Assembly: GCA_963760285.1 (NCBI GenBank) | Contig: CAVXCI010000004.1 | Coordinates: 1 to 64,000, forward strand | DNA: 64,000 bases | DNA from: PALSA-278 sp963760285 | GTDB lineage: Bacteria; Acidobacteriota; Terriglobia; Acidiferrales; UBA7541 | Reading direction: 5' to 3' | Shown here: positions 1-8,216 of the stretch, in pieces | Numbering within the stretch: position 1 is the stretch's first letter | How the letters are laid out: every line of letters begins with the position of its first letter | The notes under the pieces: model-generated | What the model was told of the DNA's origin: nothing | Database searches by the model: none | What the model saw: only the letters and a program-made list of their open reading frames with translations | Program-made: the position numbers and the translations under genes

Positions 1-326
1 TGTTGCGTGCAGTCATTGGCTGACTCTTTCGATGGAAGAGATCTTCCCGAATCTATCGGCGCGGCGGGCTGCTTACGTTCGGTCGCGACGGGAGTTCCCT
101 GCCGTTTCGCCTGCCAGCAATATACAGCCGATTGGCCCGCCGCCGGCAGAAAAGAAACAGCGGGCGGACAATTTGCGCACCCACCATCTCAACGAAGCGT
201 TCAGCACACGCAGGCCAATGGCATGGATTGAACGCCAACATTTCGTTGCCGCGCCCATGCGAAGTGCTGTACCTTCTGAACTGGGACGGCGCCCAGCCGT
301 CGCTACTGATTTAGTAGGAGGCCCCT
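1..326. other. Intergenic / upstream edge, no gene seen
   Basis: No open frame here has a ribosome binding site or a recognisable protein sequence; the short frames overlap each other on both strands. The only clear signal is the TAGGAGG ribosome binding site at about 315-321, which serves the GloVer gene starting at 327. Confidence 0.5.
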
Positions 327-1636
327 ATGAAAGTTACCCTTCATTCCTTTGGCAAGCTTGCGGTTTTCTTCACGGTTGTAATTCTTTTGTGCGCAATGGG
401 AGTAGCAACGCTGCCTCTCACCAGTTCATCGGCCGCGATTACGGAAAGAGCCTACAGCTTCAGTGGCAACGATGGAGCCATTCCCTTTGCCGGAGTGATT
501 TTCGACAATGACGGAAATCTCTACGGCGCACATCTTTGGCGGCAACAGTTCGATGTGCAGCAACCTGGGCGCAACTGGTTGCGGCGTTGTGTTTGAGCTT
601 TCGAGAGACGGACACGGCAACGCAACCGAAAAAATGCTCTACAGCTTTACCGGCGGCGATGACGGAGCGAATCCTTCTGGAGGAGCTTCTTTTCGATAGC
701 CAAGGCAATCTTTACGGTACGACGGGCTATGGCGGAAACACGGGCGGCTATGGCGTGGCCTATGAACTGCAGCGCGGGGCTAACGGCCAGTGGACGGAAG
801 CGGTGCTTTATAACTTCAAACCGATACCCGACGCAGGAAACCCTGGCACGGGGGCGCTCGTCTTTGACAAGGCGGGAAACCTTTACGGCACCACCACCTT
901 TGGCGGCTCTTCTGACCAGGGTGCCGTCTATGCAGCTAAGCCCCGCACGGAACGGCCAGTGGACTGAGACCGTGCTGCACAGCTTCACCGGCGGCGATGA
1001 CGGAGGGTATCCCAATGGAGGACTCATACTTGACAGTGTGGGCAACCCCTACGGCACCGCGTTTACTGGGGGTAGTGATCCCATGGGATGCAACGACGTC
1101 GGCTGCGGAACGGTCTTTGAGCTCTCACCCCAGAGCGGCGGAGGGTGGTCTTTTCAGGTTATCTATAACTTCACAGACGGGAATGACGGAGGCAACCCCA
1201 ATGCGCCGCTGGTCCTCGACAGGGCCGGCAATCTTTACGGCACGACCGCCGGGGGAAACGTCTTTGAACTCATGCCGCAATCGGGCGGCGGCTGGTCTAT
1301 TTCCGTGCTGTACCTGCTGGACGGTATTGACCCCTACGGCGGTCTGACTTTCGATAAGGCGGGCAACCTTTACGGCACCACAAATCTGGGCGGCTCCGCA
1401 AACCTTGGTACCGTCTTTCGCTTGAAGCCCGGCGCGAACGGAAAGTGGACGGAGCATTCATACAGCTTTTCACCGGCGCGGGCGGCGCGCTCCCGTATTC
1501 TAATGTGGTCTTTGACCGAGCGGGCAATCTCTATGGCACCACCCAAGCTGGCGGCAGCAGCAATGCGTGCAGCTATAACTCCGTCCCCGGGTGTGGCGTG
1601 GTGTTTCAGTTGAAGGCCAGCGCGAATATTCCGTAG
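327..1636 (+). pseudogene. GloVer-type tandem-repeat secreted protein, frame-disrupted
   Basis: The product would be an exported protein built of tandem repeats of the form FTGGDDGG-PNGGL-DSAGNLYGTT-GG-GCGTVFEL, the choice-of-anchor GloVer repeat common in Acidobacteriota. The start at 327 has TAGGAGG just upstream and an N-terminal hydrophobic export signal of about 30 residues. The repeat sequence moves between frames near 530, 680, 940 and 1460, so at least four one-base changes separate the pieces. Repeat units remain recognisable right up to the TAG/stop near 1636. Because the sense of the repeats is preserved in every piece, recent decay or read errors are more likely than an old relic. 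The function of the family is unknown; such proteins are inferred to be extracellular or cell-surface. Confidence 0.8.
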
Positions 1637-1955
1637 CGGCAAGGGGGCTTTGCACTTTGTACTCAGGGGAATACAAAATGAAAAAGGGATCGATCCGCAG
1701 AGCACGGGCCCGTTCCTGGACGCCAGCATTCCCCTTGCGTCCGTGGACTAGAGCGGCATTTCAGAGGGAGCCGAGTGGCACGGAGAGCGGCGGGCGCGCA
1801 GAGGAAATGACTTTGCCACGACGCCGATCAAACACTGGCATGGCAGCACGCCCGCTTCCCGTCGCGTGGGATCTTTGGCTGTCGCATCCCGACTCTTCAC
1901 GCATGGAACCTTATTCGGCCGCTGATTCGAGCGGAAAAATTCAGGCGTAGAATTT
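1637..1955. other. Intergenic, convergent gene ends, nothing recognised
   Basis: This stretch separates the plus-strand GloVer gene from the minus-strand CPBP protease gene. I see no convincing coding frame, hairpin terminator or repeat in it. Confidence 0.4.
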
Positions 1956-2681
1956 CTACGCGGCTTCGGCGGCGGGCACGGGCAGCATCAGCAGAACCCG
2001 CAGGTCCAACAGCGCGTGAACCACAATGGGGACCAGCAGATGTCCCGTGAGAATAAAGAGAATTCCCATCACCAGGCCTATCACCCCTGTTTGCACTCCG
2101 CCGGAAATTCCCTGATAGAGATGCAGCGCGCCGAAAAGCATCGAGGAGAGCAGCAACGCCAGCGTCAGCGTGAAATGAAACGGCAGAACGTGGAGATAGT
2201 GCAGCATAAATCCCCGGACGATCACTTCCTCGCAGATTCCCCCGGTGAGGCACACCGGAATCCACCAGTGGCGCTCGCGGCGCGTCAGCGGCAGCAAGTA
2301 ATTCATAGAGGAGAGCGCCTTGGCGGTCTTGGCGCGTAACTCGTCATTTCCGATGGCCTTCATCGCGGGATAAAAAAGCAGACCCAGCAGGGCCACGATC
2401 ACCCCTAACACGATGAATTTCACCATGGCGATGCTGGTGAGCCAGGGAACATCGTCCGGCGCGAGGCGGATGATAAAAATCGGGCGCACTCCCACCGTGG
2501 CTACGGCGGCAATCGCGCAAATCCAGCTGACGGCCATGCCCTTCCAGTAATACTGGAGCTTGACGCGCGAATCGGTGTTGGCCTTCAGGCGGGGAACGTC
2601 GTAGTAATCCACGATGGGCACCACCACCACGAGGAAAATCACCAGCAAATGCTGAATCAGAATGGATGGTGGAATGTGCAT
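1956..2681 (-). CDS. CPBP family intramembrane glutamic endopeptidase
   Basis: A multi-pass inner-membrane protein of the CAAX-protease/bacteriocin-processing (CPBP, Abi) family. The family signature is present: EEVIVRG (the EExxxR motif with the paired catalytic glutamates), then FGALH and HALLDL, which supply the conserved histidines. About six hydrophobic segments span the 241 residues. I place the start at the ATG at 2681 (MHIPPSILIQHLL). The frame stays open to 2813, but the extra N-terminus is arginine-rich, has no ribosome binding site and runs across a 20-bp palindrome, so it is probably untranslated leader. The substrate is unknown; relatives process peptides or prenylated proteins, or act in stress or immunity. 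It stands alone in this window. Confidence 0.82.
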   Translation of the reverse strand: MHIPPSILIQHLLVIFLVVVVPIVDYYDVPRLKANTDSRVKLQYYWKGMAVSWICAIAAVATVGVRPIFIIRLAPDDVPWLTSIAMVKFIVLGVIVALLGLLFYPAMKAIGNDELRAKTAKALSSMNYLLPLTRRERHWWIPVCLTGGICEEVIVRGFMLHYLHVLPFHFTLTLALLLSSMLFGALHLYQGISGGVQTGVIGLVMGILFILTGHLLVPIVVHALLDLRVLLMLPVPAAEAA

Positions 2682-2771
2682 GGCCGCGGCGCAGGCTTCG
2701 CGCGCGCACATTATATACAAGATGATGGGCACGCGCCGATGATGACCGGAATGCGAGAATCCAATATCAGC

Positions 2772-2791
2772 GCGTTTCAGCGCTGAAACGC
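2772..2791. promoter_or_regulatory. Perfect 20-bp palindrome upstream of the CPBP protease
   Basis: Two exact 10-base half-sites, GCGTTTCAGC and GCTGAAACGC, meet at 2781/2782. The site lies about 90 bp upstream of the preferred protease start. A perfect dyad of this length without a spacer fits a dimeric repressor operator better than an RNA hairpin. The half-site core recurs imperfectly just beyond (CGCTCAGCGCC). Which protein binds it is unknown. Confidence 0.45.
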
Positions 2792-2956
2792 TCAGCGCCC
2801 AGGCCACTCCCACTGTTACAGATTCGCCGTCTGCATCATTGCCGGTGATTTGTTTGGATTAAAATTCGTCTCGTCGGAGTACGCTCCCATCATTTCGTAT
2901 ATGCCTGCCTTGTTGATCGTCCGGGATGGCAGCGCCATGAAAGACCACGCCCACCT

Positions 2957-3562
2957 TCACCGGACAAAATTCACGCCCCAGTTATTCCAGTGATCGGAAT
3001 CAAGGGCATCCCCTGTTTCACGGACCGGCTTCCCCGCCAGATGGCCCGCCTTTTGCGCCAGCGCGAAGATGGGTTCGCGGCGCATGTGAAAGATCAGATC
3101 GTACCGTGTTGCATCAGCGCCTATGGCCAGCAGATGCCAGCCGGCTGATTGCGGCTTCACTTCCCCTCCATGAGCCGCATAGCCAAGGTTATACTCCGGC
3201 TCCACGAGGAATTCGCGGATATCTCCAAATTGCAGATGCAGGTTGGGGCGATTTCTCCACGCTCCCCAGTGATAGGAAGACCTCTCCAGGGTTTCGGTCT
3301 TCGCGCAGAGCACCACCCGGGGCTGCTCGGTGAGCGGAAATAGAATGCCGTAGAGCGGGAAGGTCCACACGACGGCCGCCAGGAAAATCGAAACGACAAT
3401 GGGTAACTTCCCGTGCCAGGCGAGAATTGCAAGCAGCAACGTGCCGCCAAGGGCAAACAATATCCGCCAAAAGCGGCTGAGCCGGTAATCGAACACCAGC
3501 GTCTGCGGATCGGGCGCGGTGCAAACCAGCTTACCGGCGGAATATTTTTCGCTCGCGGCCAT
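2957..3562 (-). CDS. Hypothetical two-helix membrane protein
   Basis: A 201-residue protein of no family I recognise. The first 28 residues are polar. Two adjacent hydrophobic helices follow at about residues 31-48 and 53-75, separated by a short HGKLP turn. The C-terminal 120 residues are soluble and rich in aromatic residues. The arrangement resembles small bacterial proteins with a double-helix anchor and a PH-like or beta-rich cytoplasmic domain, but this is only a topological guess. The ATG at 3562 is preceded by AGAGAGGG, a good ribosome binding site. The gene stands between the CPBP protease and the FG-GAP protein, all on the minus strand. Confidence 0.6.
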   Translation of the reverse strand: MAASEKYSAGKLVCTAPDPQTLVFDYRLSRFWRILFALGGTLLLAILAWHGKLPIVVSIFLAAVVWTFPLYGILFPLTEQPRVVLCAKTETLERSSYHWGAWRNRPNLHLQFGDIREFLVEPEYNLGYAAHGGEVKPQSAGWHLLAIGADATRYDLIFHMRREPIFALAQKAGHLAGKPVRETGDALDSDHWNNWGVNFVR

Positions 3563-3714
3563 CCCTCTCTTTCTTGGGCCGGGCCCCGGCTATTTGGTGT
3601 TCGCGGGGCCGCTGTTAATAACGGTTTTGCCGGCCACTTATGGGCGAACTAAACGCCGTGCCCGGCAAGCCGAGCCAACAGACCATCGAGGTGAATACGG
3701 AGAATCATTCCAGA

Positions 3715-6480
3715 CTAGGGGTTCACCGTCTGGACGATGGCGTTGGAAATCTCCGGGCGGTAATTCGCGTCGCCGGAGTAGGCGGCAGTTACCGTGTACT
3801 GACCGGGCTTGTTCAGCGTGATGGAATATTGCGCCCCTCCTTTGGACCCCACCCTGATGACCTTCTTTTTCGAGCCGCTGGCGAAAGTGACCGTTCCCGT
3901 GGGAATCACCCAGGGCGTCACCGTGGGGGTCAGTTGCACGCCGAAAGTAACTGCCTGCCCCACCACGGACGGATTGGGATTGCTGCCAAACTGAATCGTG
4001 GTGGCGCTGGCGTTCAGCAGGACGCTGACGGAGTTGTCATTATAGTTGGTGGCGGCCAGGTCCGCCGCGCCGTCGCCATTAAGATCGCCGCCCGCGACGA
4101 AGCTGGTCCCGGTGGCCGCGCCGAACGCCGCGCCTGCCTGAAAATGTCCATCGCCTTTGCCAAGAAAAACAAGCGCGGTGCCGTTTCCCGCCGCGGAGCC
4201 AGTCCCTGTCGCCGCGACGTCCGGAATACCGTCGCCATTGAAATCACCGGTGGCGACGCCGCTTCCAAACTGGCTCAAATAGTAGGGAATCCCAAACCGG
4301 CCGGTCCCATTGCCGAGCTGAACGCTGACCAGCGTGTAGGGCGTCCCGCCGATGGCCAGGTCCATGTTTCCGTCGAGATTGAAATCCGCCGCGGCCACGG
4401 ACACCGGCCCGGCGATGGCGGGCGAAATCACCTGCGGCTGAAACGTGCCGTCGCCTTTGCCCGCAAAAAATGAGAGCGAACCGTTGGGGGCGTTGCACGA
4501 TGGCGACGAACCGCAGTAGTTCACCACTACCAGGTCCAGAATCCCGTCATTGTTAAAATCCCGCGCCACCATGCCCATGGGCGACACTTGCGTGGAGTAG
4601 TTCACCGGCGCCTGGAATGTCCCGTTGCCACGGCCCAGATACACGCTGACGGAATTGCTCTGCGTGTTGCTGACCGCAAAATCAAGATTTCCATCGGAGT
4701 TGAAGTCTCCCACCACCACGCCATACGGCGCGGTCTGCGCGGCAATGTTGACGGCTGGCCGAAATGTGCCGTCGCCGTTCCCCAGCAGGATGGAAACGCT
4801 GTTACTGGCGCTGTTGGCCACCACCAGGTCCATGTTTTTATCGTTGTTAAAATCGCCAGCCGCCAGGGACACCGGGCCATTCTGCACGTTGTAGTCCGCG
4901 TGCGCCTGAAATGTTCCCTTGCCCGCGCCCAGCAGAATGGATACCGCGCCGGGGCCGGCGTTGGGAACCGGGCACTGGGCCGTATCGCCGCAAAAATCGG
5001 CCACGGCCAGATCGGGGATGCCGTCGTTGTTGAAATCGGCGATCACCGCGCCCTCCGGAAGGTTTCCCACGGCCTTGTCCACGCGGGCGCGCAGCGTGCC
5101 GTCGCCATTGCCGATGAGAACGCTGATACCGGTGGAAACGGCCGCGACGTCCAGATGACTGTCATTGTTAAAATCGCCCAGCGAAAAACCGAGAACGGGA
5201 GAGCCGTAACTAATCTCGTTCCCCAGCGTGCCGTCGCCATTCCCCAGCAGCACACCCACGCTGTAGCTGCCGGAAATTACGGCGACATCCATTTTGCCGT
5301 CGCCATTGAAGTCTCCCAGCTCGGCCGGCGCGTAGGCTACGCCGGGGTAGCTTACGGCGGTTTGGAATGTGCCGTTCCCAATGCCCAGCAGAACGCTCAC
5401 GCTGGTTTCGGCGGCCACCACCAGGTCCTGAAAGCCGTCGCCATTCAGATCAACGGCGGCAATTCCATTGGGCGCGGCTCCCGCTTCGTATCCCGCCTGT
5501 TTCTGGAAAGTGCCATCGCCATTGCCCAGCAGGACGGAGACGTACCCCGCGCCCGTGCAATTCTGCGTGGTGCAAACATTGGCGACGGCGACATCGGGAA
5601 TCATGTCGCCGTTGAAATCGGCAATGGTGACGGCGTTGGGGTTGTATCCCACGGTGTAGGTGGCCTGCGGCTGAAACGTGCCATCGCCATTGCCCAGCAG
5701 GACGCTGATGGTGTTGCCCAACTGCGTATAGGGGATCCCCGTGTTGGCCACCACCAGGTCCGGCTTGCCGTCGTTGTTCAGGTCCGCCACGGCCACGTCG
5801 CCGGGACCGTTGCCGGTCTGAAAAGCCGTTGCCGGCTGGAACGTGCCGTCGCCATTGCCGAGGAGAATCGAAACGGTGTTGCCGGAATTGAGGCAGTCCA
5901 CGTCCGCGCAGGCATTAACCACCGCCAGGTCCAGTTTCCCGTCGCCGTTAAAATCCGCCACGGCAATGGCCACCGGTCCATATCCAACGGTATAGGAAAC
6001 CGACCCGGCGAACGTCCCATCGCCATTGCCCAGAAAGACGTAAATCTGGTTGCCGCCGCCATAAGCCACCTGAAATCCGGCGACCACGTCGAGATTGCCG
6101 TCGCCATTGAAGTCCGCCACAGCGCTGGAAGTCAGCAACGCCTGCGGATAGTTGTCCGGAGCTTCCAGGAAGAGATTCGCGGGGTTCAGACCGGCCAGGG
6201 CGCGCCCAGCGAGCGCAACCGGCCCGAAATTCGCCAGACTCTTAATGTCATTGAGAAATGATGCCGGTCCACGGGGATGCCCGCCGTTCAGTAGAAGCCG
6301 CCGCGCGGGCGGAAGCCGCTGCAACAGGGCGCCCTTTGCACTGGCAGCCGCGGGAAGAAGCGTCCCGTTCAGGCGCCACGGGGCGTTTTGCTCCTGGGCG
6401 TACAGAACCGACAGCCCGGCCAAAGCAAATATCGCCATCGCTGTGAGGGACAGGAAAGAGGCAACCCCACGGCAGTTCAT
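3715..6480 (-). CDS. FG-GAP/VCBS repeat secreted protein with Ig-like C-terminus
   Basis: A 921-residue exported protein. An N-terminal signal sequence (residues 1-29, ending near LSVLYAQ) is followed by at least a dozen FG-GAP/VCBS repeats of about 50-60 residues. Each pairs a calcium-binding-type loop such as DFNGDGKLDLAV with a phrase like LLGNGDGTFQ, as in integrin-like beta-propeller blades, so one or two seven-bladed propellers are likely. The last about 95 residues form an Ig-like domain with GTVTFASGSKK and YSGDANYRPE motifs, as in Big_3-type adhesin modules. It is probably on the cell surface or secreted. The coding repeats produce long stop-free shadows on the opposite strand, which are not genes. 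The minus-strand gene at 17313-18806 is a shorter relative with the same architecture. Confidence 0.92.
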   Translation of the reverse strand: MNCRGVASFLSLTAMAIFALAGLSVLYAQEQNAPWRLNGTLLPAAASAKGALLQRLPPARRLLLNGGHPRGPASFLNDIKSLANFGPVALAGRALAGLNPANLFLEAPDNYPQALLTSSAVADFNGDGNLDVVAGFQVAYGGGNQIYVFLGNGDGTFAGSVSYTVGYGPVAIAVADFNGDGKLDLAVVNACADVDCLNSGNTVSILLGNGDGTFQPATAFQTGNGPGDVAVADLNNDGKPDLVVANTGIPYTQLGNTISVLLGNGDGTFQPQATYTVGYNPNAVTIADFNGDMIPDVAVANVCTTQNCTGAGYVSVLLGNGDGTFQKQAGYEAGAAPNGIAAVDLNGDGFQDLVVAAETSVSVLLGIGNGTFQTAVSYPGVAYAPAELGDFNGDGKMDVAVISGSYSVGVLLGNGDGTLGNEISYGSPVLGFSLGDFNNDSHLDVAAVSTGISVLIGNGDGTLRARVDKAVGNLPEGAVIADFNNDGIPDLAVADFCGDTAQCPVPNAGPGAVSILLGAGKGTFQAHADYNVQNGPVSLAAGDFNNDKNMDLVVANSASNSVSILLGNGDGTFRPAVNIAAQTAPYGVVVGDFNSDGNLDFAVSNTQSNSVSVYLGRGNGTFQAPVNYSTQVSPMGMVARDFNNDGILDLVVVNYCGSSPSCNAPNGSLSFFAGKGDGTFQPQVISPAIAGPVSVAAADFNLDGNMDLAIGGTPYTLVSVQLGNGTGRFGIPYYLSQFGSGVATGDFNGDGIPDVAATGTGSAAGNGTALVFLGKGDGHFQAGAAFGAATGTSFVAGGDLNGDGAADLAATNYNDNSVSVLLNASATTIQFGSNPNPSVVGQAVTFGVQLTPTVTPWVIPTGTVTFASGSKKKVIRVGSKGGAQYSITLNKPGQYTVTAAYSGDANYRPEISNAIVQTVNP

Positions 6481-6757
6481 GTCGCCACCTCATGCTGGAG
6501 TTTGTCCGGCAGCAGGGACCATGCAGCGGACCATATCCAAACGTGACTTGCTGGCCTGTAGAAGCGGAGCGCGAATAATCTCCGCTTGTTTACCTCGGAA
6601 ATATACGTCCTGGGATGCGCCAGGTCAACAGGATATAGTCGGAGCCATCGCTGTGGGTCGCCAGCGGGGCGTCCCGCAAAGTTCAGGCCGAGCGCGCGTG
6701 CGGACGCGCCGTGCGTTCATCCGCCCTTTCAAGTTCTCCTTTCCCCGGCAACTGTAA
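6481..6757. other. Divergent intergenic region before propeller paralogue 1
   Basis: This lies between the minus-strand FG-GAP gene and the plus-strand propeller gene, so it should hold promoters for both. No strong sigma-70 match or repeat stands out apart from the conserved leader that begins at 6758. Confidence 0.35.
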
Positions 6758-6803
6758 GGGCGTAACCTGTTGTTACGTCGCCCGCGACCCCAAGGAGATC
6801 GCC
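6758..6803 (+). promoter_or_regulatory. Conserved leader of propeller paralogue 1
   Basis: The 46 bases before the start match the leaders at 40260-40305 (minus strand) and 62666-62711 with very few differences, ending in CCCAAGGAGATCGCC before the ATG. A dyad GTAAC (6762-6766), five bases, GTTAC (6772-6776) lies in it, then the AAGGAG ribosome binding site. Similarity among the three copies falls away upstream of the dyad. It may be an operator or a small RNA hairpin controlling the family. Confidence 0.6.
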
Positions 6804-8057
6804 ATGAAGAGCTTTTTCAAGATCGCCGCAACAATCGCAATCCTCGCCGCTGCTGTCGCCTTCTGCGCGCCGGGACCAAATGCATCGAGCGAGCATTTCG
6901 TCGTCGTCAATGACAATAACCTGTATGCGATCGGCTCGCATGGAGACGATTACGCCACGCTCTTGAAACTCGAAGGGGCGAAGCAAAACTCGCTGCTAAA
7001 ACAAACCGCAATGTTGGACAGTGGCGAGCCAAGTGCTGGGCAGATCTTCGCGGCCACCCCAACCGTGCAGATCGTCAGAATTGGCGCCGATGTCTGCCTG
7101 TTCATGGCGGATTCCGACGGGCCGGCGTCTGACACGCCCAACGAAATCACTTCCTTCAGGTACCCGTCCATGACGCCGGTGGGCAGCTTCAGCGACAGCA
7201 ACGTCTCGAGTTCGGAGGCTGGCATCGTCATCGTGGCGGATGGAAACTACCTTTTTGCCGCCTACGACGGCTACCACGCGGGCAGTTACATGGCCACCTG
7301 GCAGATTGAACCGGGCTGCACGCTGGCGCTGCTGGGGACCTACCCAATTTCTGACGAAGATGTCATCAACATGGCGGTGACGCCGGACGGAAAAACACTC
7401 GTTGCGTCGGAATCCAGCTCATATGCCTGCTGCGAGGATTCGTTCTCCGTTGGCGCGGGCGGCGCACTCACCGAGCATGGTCCATACTACTTGAGCAACG
7501 CTCTCTTCTCTTCAGGATTGGATATCACGGCGGACAGCAAGTTCGCTGTCGTTAACGTCGAAAGCTTCACCGGTTATACGGAAGTGAATGTGTTTGCCAT
7601 TGACCCTAATGGGTCGCTAGGCACGCAATACACTTTCGGCGGCGACGGCAGTCTTGGCAAGGCCGCCGCTGGGTACTACGTCTGGCTCAGCCCCGACGAG
7701 AGATTCCTCTTCGTGGACGGCAGCACTGGCACTGTACCTCAGGTCACCACGCTAAACTTCAGCGAAAGTCCGATCGACATCACCTACATCGGTTGTATCA
7801 CCACGTTGAAAATTCCCATAGGAGCAGACGCCTTGTACGCCAACTCCATGGCGACGGTTGGAACCTCGGGGACCGGCGTCGGGCTCTACGTTGCGGATAT
7901 GGGGCTCGCGGAGGGATACTATGTGCCGGCCGTGGCGCTTCTGACTATTGACCCTACGACTGGATGCACCACGGAAACACGGAATTCTCCTGCCATTATC
8001 TCTGATCCGTACGCATACCTCACCTCGCTCGTCGCCTGGCCGCCCCGGCCGTTCTGA
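6804..8057 (+). CDS. Secreted lactonase-like beta-propeller protein, paralogue 1
   Basis: A 417-residue exported protein. The signal sequence (MKSFFKIAATIAILAAAVAF, then CAPGPNASS) is followed by phrases typical of 7-bladed lactonase/YVTN propellers: MAVTPDGKTLVASES, ITADSKFAVVNVE, VWLSPDERFLFVDG, LNFSESPIDITYIGC. The start at 6804 is fixed by AAGGAG eight bases upstream and by alignment with the paralogues at 39066-40259 and 62712-63917. All three begin HFVVxN after the signal and end in WPPRPF at the stop. No catalytic residues can be assigned, so an enzymatic role is not claimed. A surface or periplasmic binding role is possible. Confidence 0.82.
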   Translation: MKSFFKIAATIAILAAAVAFCAPGPNASSEHFVVVNDNNLYAIGSHGDDYATLLKLEGAKQNSLLKQTAMLDSGEPSAGQIFAATPTVQIVRIGADVCLFMADSDGPASDTPNEITSFRYPSMTPVGSFSDSNVSSSEAGIVIVADGNYLFAAYDGYHAGSYMATWQIEPGCTLALLGTYPISDEDVINMAVTPDGKTLVASESSSYACCEDSFSVGAGGALTEHGPYYLSNALFSSGLDITADSKFAVVNVESFTGYTEVNVFAIDPNGSLGTQYTFGGDGSLGKAAAGYYVWLSPDERFLFVDGSTGTVPQVTTLNFSESPIDITYIGCITTLKIPIGADALYANSMATVGTSGTGVGLYVADMGLAEGYYVPAVALLTIDPTTGCTTETRNSPAIISDPYAYLTSLVAWPPRPF

Positions 8058-8216
8058 TTGCACGTAGCGCCGTGTGCGGATTTCAGTCCGGGCCAGCTTG
8101 CCCGGTACCTTTTTCGCGCCACTCACTCTTGCGCCGCATTTATCTGTGCCATAATGCCCGTGCTTGGGATCGCCCAAAGGCAATCCTTCTAAAATTTTAC
8201 CTGTGAGCTCCAGCCC

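Noticed and set aside
4588..6261. Long plus-strand open frame (about 557 codons) opposite the FG-GAP gene
   Set aside because: It is the antisense shadow of the periodic repeats, with no ribosome binding site and with Ala/Val/His-rich periodic sequence that mirrors the repeats.
3715..6480. Possible CRISPR array or DNA satellite from regularly spaced GC-rich repeats
   Set aside because: The periodicity is of codons for FG-GAP blades, varies in length and sequence, and stays in frame.
6711..6803. Upstream start for propeller paralogue 1 giving an N-terminal extension
   Set aside because: The extension would put the signal peptide inside the protein, and a good AAGGAG lies before the ATG at 6804 in all three paralogues; a leader function is more likely.
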